The notes: generated from the sequence alone by a model not told the origin. Shown: positions 1 to 7,046, counted from the first letter of the stretch. The stretch: 10,308 nt of DNA from GCA-2718845 sp913041905 (GCA_913041905.1 CAJWJQ010000036.1:1-10308), one strand, 5' to 3'. A program made the numbers and translations.

Positions 1-327
<327 letters not shown>

Positions 328-338
328 TTATAATTTTA

Positions 339-352
339 AGTCTTACTAGACT
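339..352 (-). other. rrn leader hairpin next to the 16S 5' end
   Basis: The inverted repeat AGTCT-(4 nt)-AGACT sits about 11 nt upstream of the predicted mature 16S 5' end. A second short inverted repeat, ATAGC-(7 nt)-GCTAT, lies at 364-380. Both fall in the pre-16S leader and could take part in folding or RNase III/RNase E/G processing. The long-range partner stem would lie downstream of 16S, outside the window, so the processing role is inference. Confidence 0.35.
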
Positions 353-426
353 AATTTTTTTAAATAGCTTTAAGTGCTATAAACATAATAGTGAGTAAAA
401 TACAGGCACTACGCACAAATCATTCC

Positions 427-441
427 AAATTTTTACAGAGC
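427..441 (-). promoter_or_regulatory. boxA-like rRNA antitermination element
   Basis: On the minus strand the leader reads GCTCTGTAAAAATTT. This matches the E. coli rrn boxA region GCTCTTTAACAATTT at 13 of 15 positions. In E. coli boxA RNA binds NusB/NusE(S10) and recruits the antitermination complex that prevents Rho termination in untranslated rRNA. Its place is right: ~100 nt upstream of 16S and ~40 nt downstream of the predicted promoter, with a small boxB-like hairpin just before it. Confidence 0.65.
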
Positions 442-457
442 TTTTTTAAAATCATGC

Positions 458-470
458 TGCTTTATGAGCA
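458..470 (-). promoter_or_regulatory. boxB-like hairpin in rrn leader
   Basis: On the minus strand TGCT-CATAA-AGCA forms a 4-bp stem with a 5-nt loop, 16 nt upstream of the boxA-like element. The order promoter, boxB hairpin, boxA is that of E. coli rrn leaders. The stem is short, so the call rests mainly on position. Confidence 0.35.
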
Positions 471-480
471 CGTGAGGATG

Positions 481-509
481 ATTATACCCATCTTTACCTA
501 AGTATCCTA
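481..509 (-). promoter_or_regulatory. Predicted rrn promoter
   Basis: A perfect minus-strand -10 hexamer TATAAT (481-486) lies ~155 nt upstream of 16S. The hexamer 17 bp further upstream (TAGGAT, 504-509) is a poor -35. Upstream, between it and the tyrS stop, the DNA is A/T-tract rich and could act as an UP element, which often compensates for a weak -35 in rRNA promoters. Transcription would begin near 474. Readthrough from tyrS may also contribute, because no terminator was seen after tyrS. Confidence 0.5.
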
Positions 510-532
510 GTTTTTTCTGTTAAAAATTAGAG

Positions 533-1741
533 TTACTTAAATTTAATTATATATGTTTTTTTCTTGCCTACGTGGAGTATTAATTCATTTTTTTGTGGGC
601 AGATAAAATCAAATGAATCAACTAGTTTATTATCAAATTTAACAGCTTTTTGATTTATTAATCTTCGTGCTTCAGAAGTACTAGAAATGATCTTACCCTC
701 TTTTACCAAAAGAGAAATAATGTCAATTTTTTGATTGGGTTTTTGTTTTATTTTTATAATCGGTATATCGCTTGTAATTTCTTTTTTTTGAAACCTTTTA
801 AGGAAATTATCATGGGCTTGTTTAGCTAACTTGCTTCCATGGAATCTTTCAACAATCTCTGAGGCTAATTCTAATTTTACATCTCTAGGGTTTAGGGAGC
901 CTTTTTTAGTTTCTTTTTTATACTTTGATATTACATCTAATGCTTTAAAGCTTAATAATTCATAATATCTCCACATTAATTCATCACTTATTGACATAAT
1001 TTTACCAAACATATCGCTTGGCTCACCAGATATTGATATATAGTTATCATATGATTTAGACATTTTTTTAACTCCATCTAAACCTTCAAGTATTGGCATG
1101 GTAATACAAATTTGTGGTGGCATACTTCTTTGTTCCTGTAATTTTCTACCTAGTAATAAATTAAATTTCTGATCTGTTCCTCCAAGTTCTACGTCTGCTT
1201 TTAATTCTACAGAATCATAACCTTGTAATAATGGATACAAAAACTCATGGATAGATATGGGTTTATTCGCTTTATAACGTTTATCAAAATCATCTCGTTC
1301 TATCATGCGCGCAACAGTTTGTGATGAAGCTAACTCTATTAAGTCTATTGCGGTAAACTTGCCTAGCCACTTTGAATTAAATTCTATTCTTGTTTTATCT
1401 TTGTTGAGAATTTTAAAAATTTCTTTTTTATATATTTTTGAATTTTTCTTTATTGTCTCATTATCAACTGTTGGCCTAGTTGTATCTCTTCCAGAAGGGT
1501 CTCCAATAAGTGCTGTGTAATCACCTATTAGAAAAACAACTTTATGGCCTAAATCTTGAAATTGCTTAAGTTTATTTAAAACGACCGTATGCCCGAGATG
1601 CATATCAGGCATCGTTGGATCAAGACCTGCTTTTATTATGAGTTTTTTCTTACTTTTTAGCCTGTCAGTTAGTTCTTTCTCATTAATTATCTCGGCAGAA
1701 CCACGCTTAATTACTTGTAATTGTTCATCAATATTTTTCAT
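533..1741 (-). CDS. tyrS: Tyrosyl-tRNA synthetase
   Basis: Cytoplasmic class I aminoacyl-tRNA synthetase that charges tRNA-Tyr with tyrosine using ATP. At 402 aa it has the usual length for the TyrZ-like form found in pseudomonads. Visible landmarks are the HLGH signature at residues 48-51, GGTDQKFN around 187-194, KMSKS at 226-230, and a C-terminal S4-type RNA-binding domain at about 345-385 (STSEARRLINQKAVKFDNK). The ATG at 1739-1741 is preceded by a GAAAG-like ribosome binding site. It is divergent from anmK across 47 bp and is followed by the rrn leader in the same direction. The tyrS-16S neighbourhood appears conserved in some Gammaproteobacteria; pseudomonads also have an M23 peptidase gene between tyrS and anmK (from memory), which is absent here. 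Confidence 0.97.
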   Translation of the reverse strand: MKNIDEQLQVIKRGSAEIINEKELTDRLKSKKKLIIKAGLDPTMPDMHLGHTVVLNKLKQFQDLGHKVVFLIGDYTALIGDPSGRDTTRPTVDNETIKKNSKIYKKEIFKILNKDKTRIEFNSKWLGKFTAIDLIELASSQTVARMIERDDFDKRYKANKPISIHEFLYPLLQGYDSVELKADVELGGTDQKFNLLLGRKLQEQRSMPPQICITMPILEGLDGVKKMSKSYDNYISISGEPSDMFGKIMSISDELMWRYYELLSFKALDVISKYKKETKKGSLNPRDVKLELASEIVERFHGSKLAKQAHDNFLKRFQKKEITSDIPIIKIKQKPNQKIDIISLLVKEGKIISSTSEARRLINQKAVKFDNKLVDSFDFICPQKNELILHVGKKKTYIIKFK

Positions 1742-1788
1742 ATTCTTTCAATAAACTATATAATAAATAAACATAGTTTTATATCGAA
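1742..1788. promoter_or_regulatory. Divergent promoter region tyrS / anmK
   Basis: This 47-bp AT-rich gap must start both divergent genes unless promoters lie inside them. The plus strand has TATAAT at 1759-1764, which would give an anmK leader of ~18 nt. The minus strand has TATTAT at 1760-1765 for tyrS. The two -10-like boxes overlap almost completely, so the two promoters may compete. The -35 hexamers are weak on both sides. Confidence 0.35.
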
Positions 1789-2862
1789 ATGTCAGAATAC
1801 TATCTAGGAATAATGTGTGGGACTAGTCTTGATTCAATTGATGTATCAATTGTTAAGATGGATAATGGTAGGCTCAAAGTCATGGGTTTTGAAGAATATA
1901 AAATAAATGACAATCTAAAGAAAAAAATCAATAAACAAAAGAAATTAAATAAAGCTAATAAAAAACTAGATTATGAAGTATCAGCTATTATTTCATCATA
2001 CATAAAAAAAATACTCAAAAAATATACAATCAAATTAAACCAAGTAATGGGTATTGGATTTCCTGGAATAACTCTAAATCATAATCCTAAAAATAAAACT
2101 TCTACATATATAGGTGACCCAAAAGAAATATCAAACCTTACTTCTATCCCAGTTGTGTCTGACTTTAGACAAACAAATATTAAAGCTGGGGGGCAAGGCG
2201 CTCCATTAACGGGATTTTTTCACCAATATATTAATAAACAATCTAAAAAAAATACAAGTTTTGTTAACTTAGGTGGTTTTGCAAATATTACAATTAAATC
2301 TATGGGAAAAGTTTTTGCCTATGATACTGGACCGGCTAATTATCTGATAGATTCGTGGTGCAGAGAAAAATTTAATATCTCCTATGATAAAGGTGGAAAA
2401 CTTTCTCAAAAAGGTAAAATACACTTAGGTTTTCTAAAATCTATGTTACAAGACAAGTTTTTCAAAAAAAATCCTCCTAAGAGTACTGGTTTTGAAAGTT
2501 TTAATTATAATTGGATTTTAAAACATCTTAAAAAATTTAATAATATTAAAAGTTTGGATGTGTTAGCAACTCTAACATATTTGACTATATCTACAATTTC
2601 ATGCGAACTAAATAAAGACAGAAGTCGTTCAAAAATGGTTTATTTATATGGGGGTGGTGCGAAAAATCTTACTATAACAGATGGAATTAAAAGTTTAACC
2701 AGGCACAAACAATTGAAGAGTTTAGGGTATGGAATAACTGAAAAAAATTTTGAATCAGTAGCTTTCGCTTGGTTCACCATACAAAGAATAAATAATAAAA
2801 AATTTCAAAAATCGAAAATTACTGGTGTAATAAAATCACATTACTTAGGTAATATTTATTAG
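1789..2862 (+). CDS. anmK: Anhydro-N-acetylmuramic acid kinase
   Basis: Cytoplasmic kinase of the ASKHA fold that converts 1,6-anhydro-MurNAc, released during peptidoglycan turnover, to MurNAc-6-phosphate. It has 357 aa against ~370 in the family. Visible motifs are the N-terminal nucleotide-binding loop GIMCGTSLDSID (residues 7-18), KAGGQGAPL (132-140), VNLGGFANIT (159-168), YDTGPAN (178-184), PPKSTG (about 229-234), DVLATLT and LYGGGAKN. D179 matches the catalytic Asp of the family. The usual consensus GxMSGTSLDGID is changed to C for S and S for G, and the usual GQT-type motif reads GFPGIT at 90-95. The gene looks intact. No clear Shine-Dalgarno precedes the ATG. Its TAG stop overlaps the gltA stop on the other strand. 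Confidence 0.93.
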   Translation: MSEYYLGIMCGTSLDSIDVSIVKMDNGRLKVMGFEEYKINDNLKKKINKQKKLNKANKKLDYEVSAIISSYIKKILKKYTIKLNQVMGIGFPGITLNHNPKNKTSTYIGDPKEISNLTSIPVVSDFRQTNIKAGGQGAPLTGFFHQYINKQSKKNTSFVNLGGFANITIKSMGKVFAYDTGPANYLIDSWCREKFNISYDKGGKLSQKGKIHLGFLKSMLQDKFFKKNPPKSTGFESFNYNWILKHLKKFNNIKSLDVLATLTYLTISTISCELNKDRSRSKMVYLYGGGAKNLTITDGIKSLTRHKQLKSLGYGITEKNFESVAFAWFTIQRINNKKFQKSKITGVIKSHYLGNIY

Positions 2863-4016
2863 TCTTTTTGTTTATATTGTCTAGGTTTAGAACCAATATA
2901 ATTTTGAGTAGGCCTAAAAATCTTATTGTTGCTAACTTGTTCTATCCAATGTGCAAGCCATCCAGAGGTTCTTGATATAGCAAATAGCGTGGTAAATAGA
3001 TCAACCGGAATTCCAATTTCTTTATACAAAATACCAGAATAAAAATCTACATTTGCATAAACTCCTTTTTTCGAAAGTTTTGCATCACAAGCTTTTTCTA
3101 ATGCCATAGCGGTTTCAAACATTGAAGATACTTTACCGCTTTGTTCTTTAAATAATTCGCCTACCATATTTGTTAAAATATTTGCTCTAGGATCCTTTGT
3201 AGAATATTCTCTATGCCCCATTCCCCACACAACTTGTTTATCAGATAATCTTTTATCCAACCACGATGATACGTTATCCTTTGACTTGATTTCTTCAAGC
3301 ATTGATACAACTTTTTGATTTGCTCCACCATGAAGTGGTCCTGATAGAGATCCTATAGCAGATGCTATAACTTGAGTTGGATTAGCCAATGTTGATGACG
3401 TAACCATTGCGGTAAAAGTAGAAGCGTTGATGGTATGTTCTGCATGCAAAATAAATGTTGCGTCTACAATTCTATTAACTAATGGGGTTGCTGTAATTTC
3501 ATCATCAAGCATATGCATAAAGTTCTCTGCATACGATAATTTATCTAAGGGTTTAATATAGTCTTTGTTGTTTTTGATTCTATTCCAGGCAGCAACAATT
3601 GAGCCTACACTTCCAATAATCCCAGCAGATAATTCTAAAAAGTAATCCTTTGTGTACTTGCCTTGTTTTAATTTTTCTGCGTCAAATTCAATTGGATAAA
3701 ATGATCCTAAAGATGAAATTGAAAGCTGAAGAACATCAATTGATTTAGCATTTTTAGGAAGTATTTGTAATAAATCAATCAAGCTAGATGGCAAATCTCT
3801 TCGTTTATTAATTTGTTTTGTAAAATTTTTTAATTCTGTACTTGAAGGTAATTCTCCAGTTAATACTAAATATGCGGTTTCCTCAAAAGTACTTTTTTGA
3901 GCTAACTCCTCAATTGAATAACCTCGGTAACTGAGTATTCCTTTTTTGCCATCAATATCTGAAATTGATGATTCTGTAGCAATTACACCATCAAGTCCTG
4001 GATGATAATCTGTCAT
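2859..4016 (-). CDS. gltA: Citrate synthase, short (385-aa) type
   Basis: Condenses oxaloacetate with acetyl-CoA to citrate at the entry to the TCA cycle. Motifs are HAEHTINAST (191-200), GPLHGGANQ with H229, GMGHREY with H268, and VDFYSG with D324. H229, H268 and D324 form the expected catalytic set; FRPTQNYIG lies near the C terminus. The protein starts directly at the GLDGVIATESSIS segment and lacks the extra N-terminal domain of the ~428-aa NADH-sensitive hexameric enzyme common in Gammaproteobacteria. It therefore resembles the dimeric enzymes of Gram-positives, archaea and cyanobacteria. Methylcitrate synthase (PrpC) is the main alternative, but no prp genes are nearby. An AAGG site ~10 nt before the ATG may bind ribosomes. 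It follows erpA by 34 bp and is probably co-transcribed. Confidence 0.93.
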   Translation of the reverse strand: MTDYHPGLDGVIATESSISDIDGKKGILSYRGYSIEELAQKSTFEETAYLVLTGELPSSTELKNFTKQINKRRDLPSSLIDLLQILPKNAKSIDVLQLSISSLGSFYPIEFDAEKLKQGKYTKDYFLELSAGIIGSVGSIVAAWNRIKNNKDYIKPLDKLSYAENFMHMLDDEITATPLVNRIVDATFILHAEHTINASTFTAMVTSSTLANPTQVIASAIGSLSGPLHGGANQKVVSMLEEIKSKDNVSSWLDKRLSDKQVVWGMGHREYSTKDPRANILTNMVGELFKEQSGKVSSMFETAMALEKACDAKLSKKGVYANVDFYSGILYKEIGIPVDLFTTLFAISRTSGWLAHWIEQVSNNKIFRPTQNYIGSKPRQYKQKD

Positions 4017-4050
4017 AAAATTTTGCCTTAATTATTTAGTTATTATTAGG

Positions 4051-4410
4051 TTAGGTCGAAAAAGATGATCCACAACCGCATGTAGTTTTTGCGTTTGGAT
4101 TTTTAATTATAAATTGCGCGCCCTCTAATCCTTCTTGGTAATCAATTTCAGCTCCCCTGAGATATTGGATACTCATAGGATCAACCAAAAGCTTAACTCC
4201 GCATTTAACGATTTCAGAATCTCCGCCTTGTATTTTCTCATCAAAAGTAAAACCATATTGAAAGCCTGAGCAGCCTCCACCAGTTATAAACACTCTTAAA
4301 TTTAAATTAGGATTCTTCTCATCTTCTATCAGCTTCTTGACTTTCATCGCTGCACCTTCTGTGAAAACAAGATCATGTTTTTCTACAGTTGAATTCTCTT
4401 TTGTTTGCAT
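4051..4410 (-). CDS. erpA: Iron-sulfur cluster insertion protein ErpA
   Basis: A-type Fe-S carrier that delivers clusters to apoproteins such as the isoprenoid enzyme IspG and respiratory proteins. It has 119 aa, as in the family. The three cluster-binding cysteines are present: C47 in ITGGGCSGF and C111/C113 in the C-terminal CGCGSSFS. The stretch VDPMSIQYLRGAEIDYQEGLEG (about 76-97) also matches ErpA closely, which favours ErpA over IscA or SufA. The ATG has a strong TAGGAG site (4415-4420) four bases upstream. A good sigma70-type promoter precedes it, so it can be expressed independently of the bactofilin gene. gltA lies 34 bp downstream. Confidence 0.95.
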   Translation of the reverse strand: MQTKENSTVEKHDLVFTEGAAMKVKKLIEDEKNPNLNLRVFITGGGCSGFQYGFTFDEKIQGGDSEIVKCGVKLLVDPMSIQYLRGAEIDYQEGLEGAQFIIKNPNAKTTCGCGSSFST

Positions 4411-4444
4411 ACATCTCCTACCTTCAGCTAAATATTATGTGCCT

Positions 4445-4473
4445 AGTATATAAAAAATGTCTGGAAAAGACAA
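4445..4473 (-). promoter_or_regulatory. Predicted promoter of erpA (and gltA)
   Basis: On the minus strand TTGTCT (4468-4473) and TATACT (4445-4450) are separated by exactly 17 bp, a good sigma70-like pair. Transcription would start near 4438, leaving a leader of ~28 nt with the strong Shine-Dalgarno. The -35 lies inside a short inverted repeat, TGTCT/AGACA. Confidence 0.55.
4452..4472 (-). terminator. Possible weak terminator after bactofilin gene
   Basis: Seven nt after the bactofilin stop, the minus strand can form TGTCT-(5 nt)-AGACA followed by six T. The stem is only 5 bp with two G/C pairs, so termination would be partial at best. It occupies the same bases as the -35 and spacer of the predicted erpA promoter, so the repeat could instead be an operator. 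Confidence 0.3.
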
Positions 4474-4478
4474 TTTGC

Positions 4479-4976
4479 TTAGCTTTTATCTTGCTTATCT
4501 ATTGATTGCAAGAAACTTGAGGTATTGGTTTTTTCTTCAGATTTTTGGTCGTCTTTTTCTTTTTTAGCCTTTTTCTCAAGTAATCCTGCTGTTTTACCCA
4601 TGTTTCGAATTAGACTACCATTTACCGTAGATCCTCCGTGCATTTCAAGAATGTCATAATAAACATTACCTGTAACTAATGCAGATGCATCTATTTCAAC
4701 ATGCGTTGACGAATGTACGTTTCCGTTAACCTCGCCTTTTAGTCTTACATTCGGTGCAGTAACATCACCTTCAATTAAACCATTTTGATCAAGTATAACT
4801 TGTGCGTCGGCATCTTCAGTTGTTTCTATGTTTCCTTTGATTGTGCCTGAAACTTTTAATATACCTGTAAACGTTATACTTCCATTAAACTGAGAATTAT
4901 TACCTATAACAGTAACCTTCGATGAACCACCGCTATCAATACTTTCTTTACCCTTTAAAATTTCTGATATTTTCAT
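4479..4976 (-). CDS. Bactofilin family polymer-forming cytoskeletal protein
   Basis: A 165-aa bactofilin (polymer-forming cytoskeletal/DUF583 family). Members assemble nucleotide-independent beta-helical filaments at the inner membrane and often position peptidoglycan enzymes. Residues ~20-125 form the beta-helix core, with recurring short hydrophobic-glycine units (GSITFTGILKVSGTIKGNI, LIEGDVTAPNVRLKGEVNGNV, LVTGNVYYDILEMHGGSTV). Flanking tails are polar, and the C-terminal ~35 residues are charged and probably disordered. There is no membrane helix. The ATG is set by GGAG (4982-4985) five bases upstream. It lies between argC and erpA on the same strand, an order I recall in other Gammaproteobacteria. 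Its proximity to anmK hints at a wall-related role, which is inference. Confidence 0.9.
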   Translation of the reverse strand: MKISEILKGKESIDSGGSSKVTVIGNNSQFNGSITFTGILKVSGTIKGNIETTEDADAQVILDQNGLIEGDVTAPNVRLKGEVNGNVHSSTHVEIDASALVTGNVYYDILEMHGGSTVNGSLIRNMGKTAGLLEKKAKKEKDDQKSEEKTNTSSFLQSIDKQDKS

Positions 4977-4990
4977 TTTCTCTCCACACC

Positions 4991-5004
4991 CCTTTAAATA
5001 AAGG
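4991..5004 (-). repeat. Inverted repeat upstream of bactofilin gene
   Basis: CCTTTA and TAAAGG flank a 2-bp centre, giving a perfect 6-bp dyad 15 to 28 bp upstream of the bactofilin start codon and just beyond its Shine-Dalgarno. It may be an operator or a small leader hairpin. No regulator can be named, and chance is possible in AT-rich DNA. Confidence 0.3.
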
Positions 5005-5052
5005 CGAATCTTAAGTCTAACTGATTATTTGTAACAATAGCAAGGCAATAAT

Positions 5053-6069
5053 TTAAGTTAATCCTAGTTTTTCATCAAAATTAAACATTATATTCATGTT
5101 TTGGATAGCCTGTCCTGAGGCACCTTTAACGAGATTATCTATAACTGTAAAAATAATAAGATTTGTACTATTACCATCACCCACATTGTGCAGTGATATT
5201 TTGCAATTATTTGTGAAAACAACATCTGAAACTTTAGGGAATTCATTTTCATCACATATTTTTACAAATGGTGAATCTTTATAAAAATCCTTGTATATAT
5301 TTAATGTTTTATTAAAGTCATTTTTATTATATTTTAAATATATAGAAGTAAATATTCCTCTTGTCATGGAGCTTAAATGGGGTACAAACAAAACATCCAA
5401 ACTAGGGTTTTCTTGGTGAAGGATTTGCAACATTTCAGGATAATGTCTATGGTTTTTTACCGCATAAGCTTGGAAATTATCCTCGCCTTCAGAAAATAGA
5501 TTCTTATTATTAATATTTCTACCTGCTCCACTAATGCCAGACTTAGAATCAATTATTATATTTTGTTTTGGCAAATCTTTATATATAGGGAGTAGAGCTA
5601 ATAATACTGATGTTGGATAACAGCCTGGGTTAGCAATAATTTTTCCCTCATTAATTTTCTTTTTTTGGCCAGGTATCTCAGGCAAACCATAGATACTTTC
5701 TTTTAACAAAGAAGGCGCTTCATGAGTCTTGCCGTACCACTTCTCCCATGACTTAGAATCAGATAATCTAAAATCTGCCGAAATATCGATAACTTTAATA
5801 TTATTATCAATCAGTTCCTGAGTCATTCCCATTGCTACGCCATTTGGAGTCGCAAAAAATACTAGATCACAAGTTGATAAATTCTCAAATACTGGTGATT
5901 TAAATTCTCCTGATATCGGCTCTTTTAGCTTAAATATGTCATTAATTTTTTTGCCAGCATGAGTCCTTGAGGTTAAAGATGTAATTTTAACTTCTGGGTG
6001 TAATTGAAGAATTTTCGTTAACTCTTCTCCGGTGTAGCCTGAGGCTCCTACTATTCCAACTGATATCAT
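5053..6069 (-). CDS. argC: N-acetyl-gamma-glutamyl-phosphate reductase
   Basis: Cytoplasmic NADPH-dependent enzyme of arginine biosynthesis that reduces N-acetylglutamyl phosphate to the semialdehyde. It has 338 aa, within the normal size range for the family. The N-terminal Rossmann motif GIVGASGYTG is at residues 5-14, the catalytic cysteine C150 is in ANPGCYPTS, and SGISGAGR is at 177-184. KNHRHYPE (205-212, with H209) and VPHLSSMTRG (229-238) complete the active site. The ATG at 6067-6069 has an AGGA site ~10 nt upstream. The gene is divergent from hemJ and is followed after 76 bp by the bactofilin gene. No other arg gene is adjacent, so control would be through its own promoter. Confidence 0.96.
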   Translation of the reverse strand: MISVGIVGASGYTGEELTKILQLHPEVKITSLTSRTHAGKKINDIFKLKEPISGEFKSPVFENLSTCDLVFFATPNGVAMGMTQELIDNNIKVIDISADFRLSDSKSWEKWYGKTHEAPSLLKESIYGLPEIPGQKKKINEGKIIANPGCYPTSVLLALLPIYKDLPKQNIIIDSKSGISGAGRNINNKNLFSEGEDNFQAYAVKNHRHYPEMLQILHQENPSLDVLFVPHLSSMTRGIFTSIYLKYNKNDFNKTLNIYKDFYKDSPFVKICDENEFPKVSDVVFTNNCKISLHNVGDGNSTNLIIFTVIDNLVKGASGQAIQNMNIMFNFDEKLGLT

Positions 6070-6123
6070 ATTTTAGTATCCTGAATGAAGAATTCAAAAG
6101 GTAACCATAATTTACTTAGTCAC

Positions 6124-6129
6124 ATTATA
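6124..6129 (-). promoter_or_regulatory. Predicted -10 box of argC promoter
   Basis: A perfect minus-strand TATAAT lies in the 83-bp argC/hemJ divergent gap and would give an argC leader of ~48 nt. The -35 is weak (TTTATT with a 16-bp spacer, overlapping the first bases of hemJ). No ARG-box-like operator was recognised with confidence. Confidence 0.4.
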
Positions 6130-6152
6130 CATTTACAGGTAAAATAATAAAT

Positions 6153-6563
6153 ATGTTGTGGTATAAAACTTTACATATAATCTTTATGGTGACGTGGTTT
6201 GCAGGCCTTTTCTATCTTCCGCGATTATTCGTCTATCATTCTATGTCTGAAGATAAAACCTCTCATGATAGATTTGTAATAATGGAAAGAAAATTATATT
6301 GGGGCATTATGACCCCTGGGGCCATATTTACAATATTGTTTGGTGCTTTATTAATTCAATACCATGGTTTGCCTGGGTGGTTACAATTGAAAATCGTACT
6401 TGTTATATTTTTAGTTATATATCATATATGGTGCGGCCTAATTCTAAATAACTTCAAAAAAGAAAAGAACAAGAAGAGCCATAAATGGTATCGTTTTTTC
6501 AATGAAGTACCTGTGGTAATTTTATTTGCAATAATTTATTTAGTTATTTTTAAGCCCTTTTAA
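6153..6563 (+). CDS. hemJ: HemJ-type protoporphyrinogen IX oxidase
   Basis: Inner-membrane enzyme of heme synthesis that oxidises protoporphyrinogen IX to protoporphyrin IX; it is the oxygen-independent-type alternative to HemG and HemY. It has 136 aa, close to the family's ~140. Four membrane segments are apparent at about 5-24, 50-70, 79-98 and 117-134. Family signatures are KTLHIIFMVTWFAGLFYLPRLF with H8 at the N terminus, MERKLYWGIMTPG (44-56), WLQLKIVLVIFLVIYH (76-91) and the C-terminal NEVPVVILFAI...KPF. H8 matches a conserved histidine tied to heme binding in this family. The ATG has only a distant AGGT as a possible ribosome site. Its 3' end overlaps the convergent rppH by 24 bp. Confidence 0.93.
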   Translation: MLWYKTLHIIFMVTWFAGLFYLPRLFVYHSMSEDKTSHDRFVIMERKLYWGIMTPGAIFTILFGALLIQYHGLPGWLQLKIVLVIFLVIYHIWCGLILNNFKKEKNKKSHKWYRFFNEVPVVILFAIIYLVIFKPF

Positions 6564-7016
6564 AGTATTAGAAAATTCATTTAAAATACTCTCGTAAACT
6601 TTCCTCTTAAATTTAATAACACTTTTAATTGCTGTATCTTTGTCACTCCACTTCCAGGCATCAAATTCTGCGTGATCAAATGCATTTAAATTGATATCAC
6701 CATCGGTGCCTGTTAATTTCAACAAAAACCATTTTTGCATTGCTCCATCATATCTTTTTTTTGATCTTTGAAATATGTGGGGGATATGGTAGACCAACCA
6801 TTTTTTGCTTACATCTAATATTGTAACTTTGTCACTTTTTAATCCTGTTTCTTCATATAATTCTCTATATAGAGCTTCTTTAGGGTTTTCCCCTTCATCA
6901 ATGCCTCCTTGCGGGAATTGCCAGGCCTCTGCGCCAATTCTTTTACCCAAGAAGAATTGTCCTTCTGAATTAACAATGATTATGCCCACGCCCTTTCTGT
7001 AATTCTTTCCATTCAT
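6540..7016 (-). CDS. rppH: RNA pyrophosphohydrolase (Nudix)
   Basis: Removes pyrophosphate from 5'-triphosphorylated mRNA, which starts 5'-end-dependent decay by RNase E. A complete Nudix box (G-x5-E-x7-REUxEExGU) spans residues 37-59 of the 158-aa form, preceded by WQFPQGG. QKWFLLKL and EFDAWKW match RppH/YgdP rather than other Nudix enzymes. The frame is open further upstream to a TTG at 7079, but I chose the ATG at 7016. Homologues start just before the YRKGVGIIIV-like segment, and a perfect -10 (7047-7052) lies inside the longer version, so the extra 21 codons would not be transcribed from it. An ATG at 7031 is a less likely alternative. There is no clear Shine-Dalgarno. It is divergent from a HAD-IB gene, as I recall for PA0335/PA0336. 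Confidence 0.93.
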   Translation of the reverse strand: MNGKNYRKGVGIIIVNSEGQFFLGKRIGAEAWQFPQGGIDEGENPKEALYRELYEETGLKSDKVTILDVSKKWLVYHIPHIFQRSKKRYDGAMQKWFLLKLTGTDGDINLNAFDHAEFDAWKWSDKDTAIKSVIKFKRKVYESILNEFSNTLKGLKNN

Positions 7017-7046
7017 AGAAACTATTATCATTATTATGTTTAAATT

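Noticed and set aside
339..361. Terminator-like hairpin plus T-run on the plus strand (AGTCT/AGACT followed by T7)
   Set aside because: On the plus strand it would follow antisense 16S, where no gene is read. It is more sensibly a hairpin of the minus-strand rrn leader.
328..532. Possible tRNA or small RNA gene between tyrS and 16S
   Set aside because: No cloverleaf or TTCGA-type T-loop was found. The segment is explained as promoter and rrn leader.
1305..1520. 71-codon open frame antisense to tyrS
   Set aside because: Shadow of the well-supported tyrS gene. No ribosome site or recognisable protein pattern.
1742..1788. Possible T-box or tyrosine riboswitch upstream of tyrS
   Set aside because: The gap is only 47 bp and is shared with a divergent gene. 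There is no room for a T-box and no T-box sequence is seen.
5096..5284. 62-codon open frame antisense to argC
   Set aside because: Lies wholly within the conserved argC C terminus and its translation has no family features.
4051..6069. argC-bactofilin-erpA-gltA considered as a novel functional system
   Set aside because: The order largely matches housekeeping synteny I recall from other Gammaproteobacteria, and the functions are unrelated.
6805..7002. 65-codon open frame antisense to rppH
   Set aside because: Overlaps the Nudix box coding region of rppH. Its apparent Pro/Ser richness comes from the opposite strand of conserved codons.
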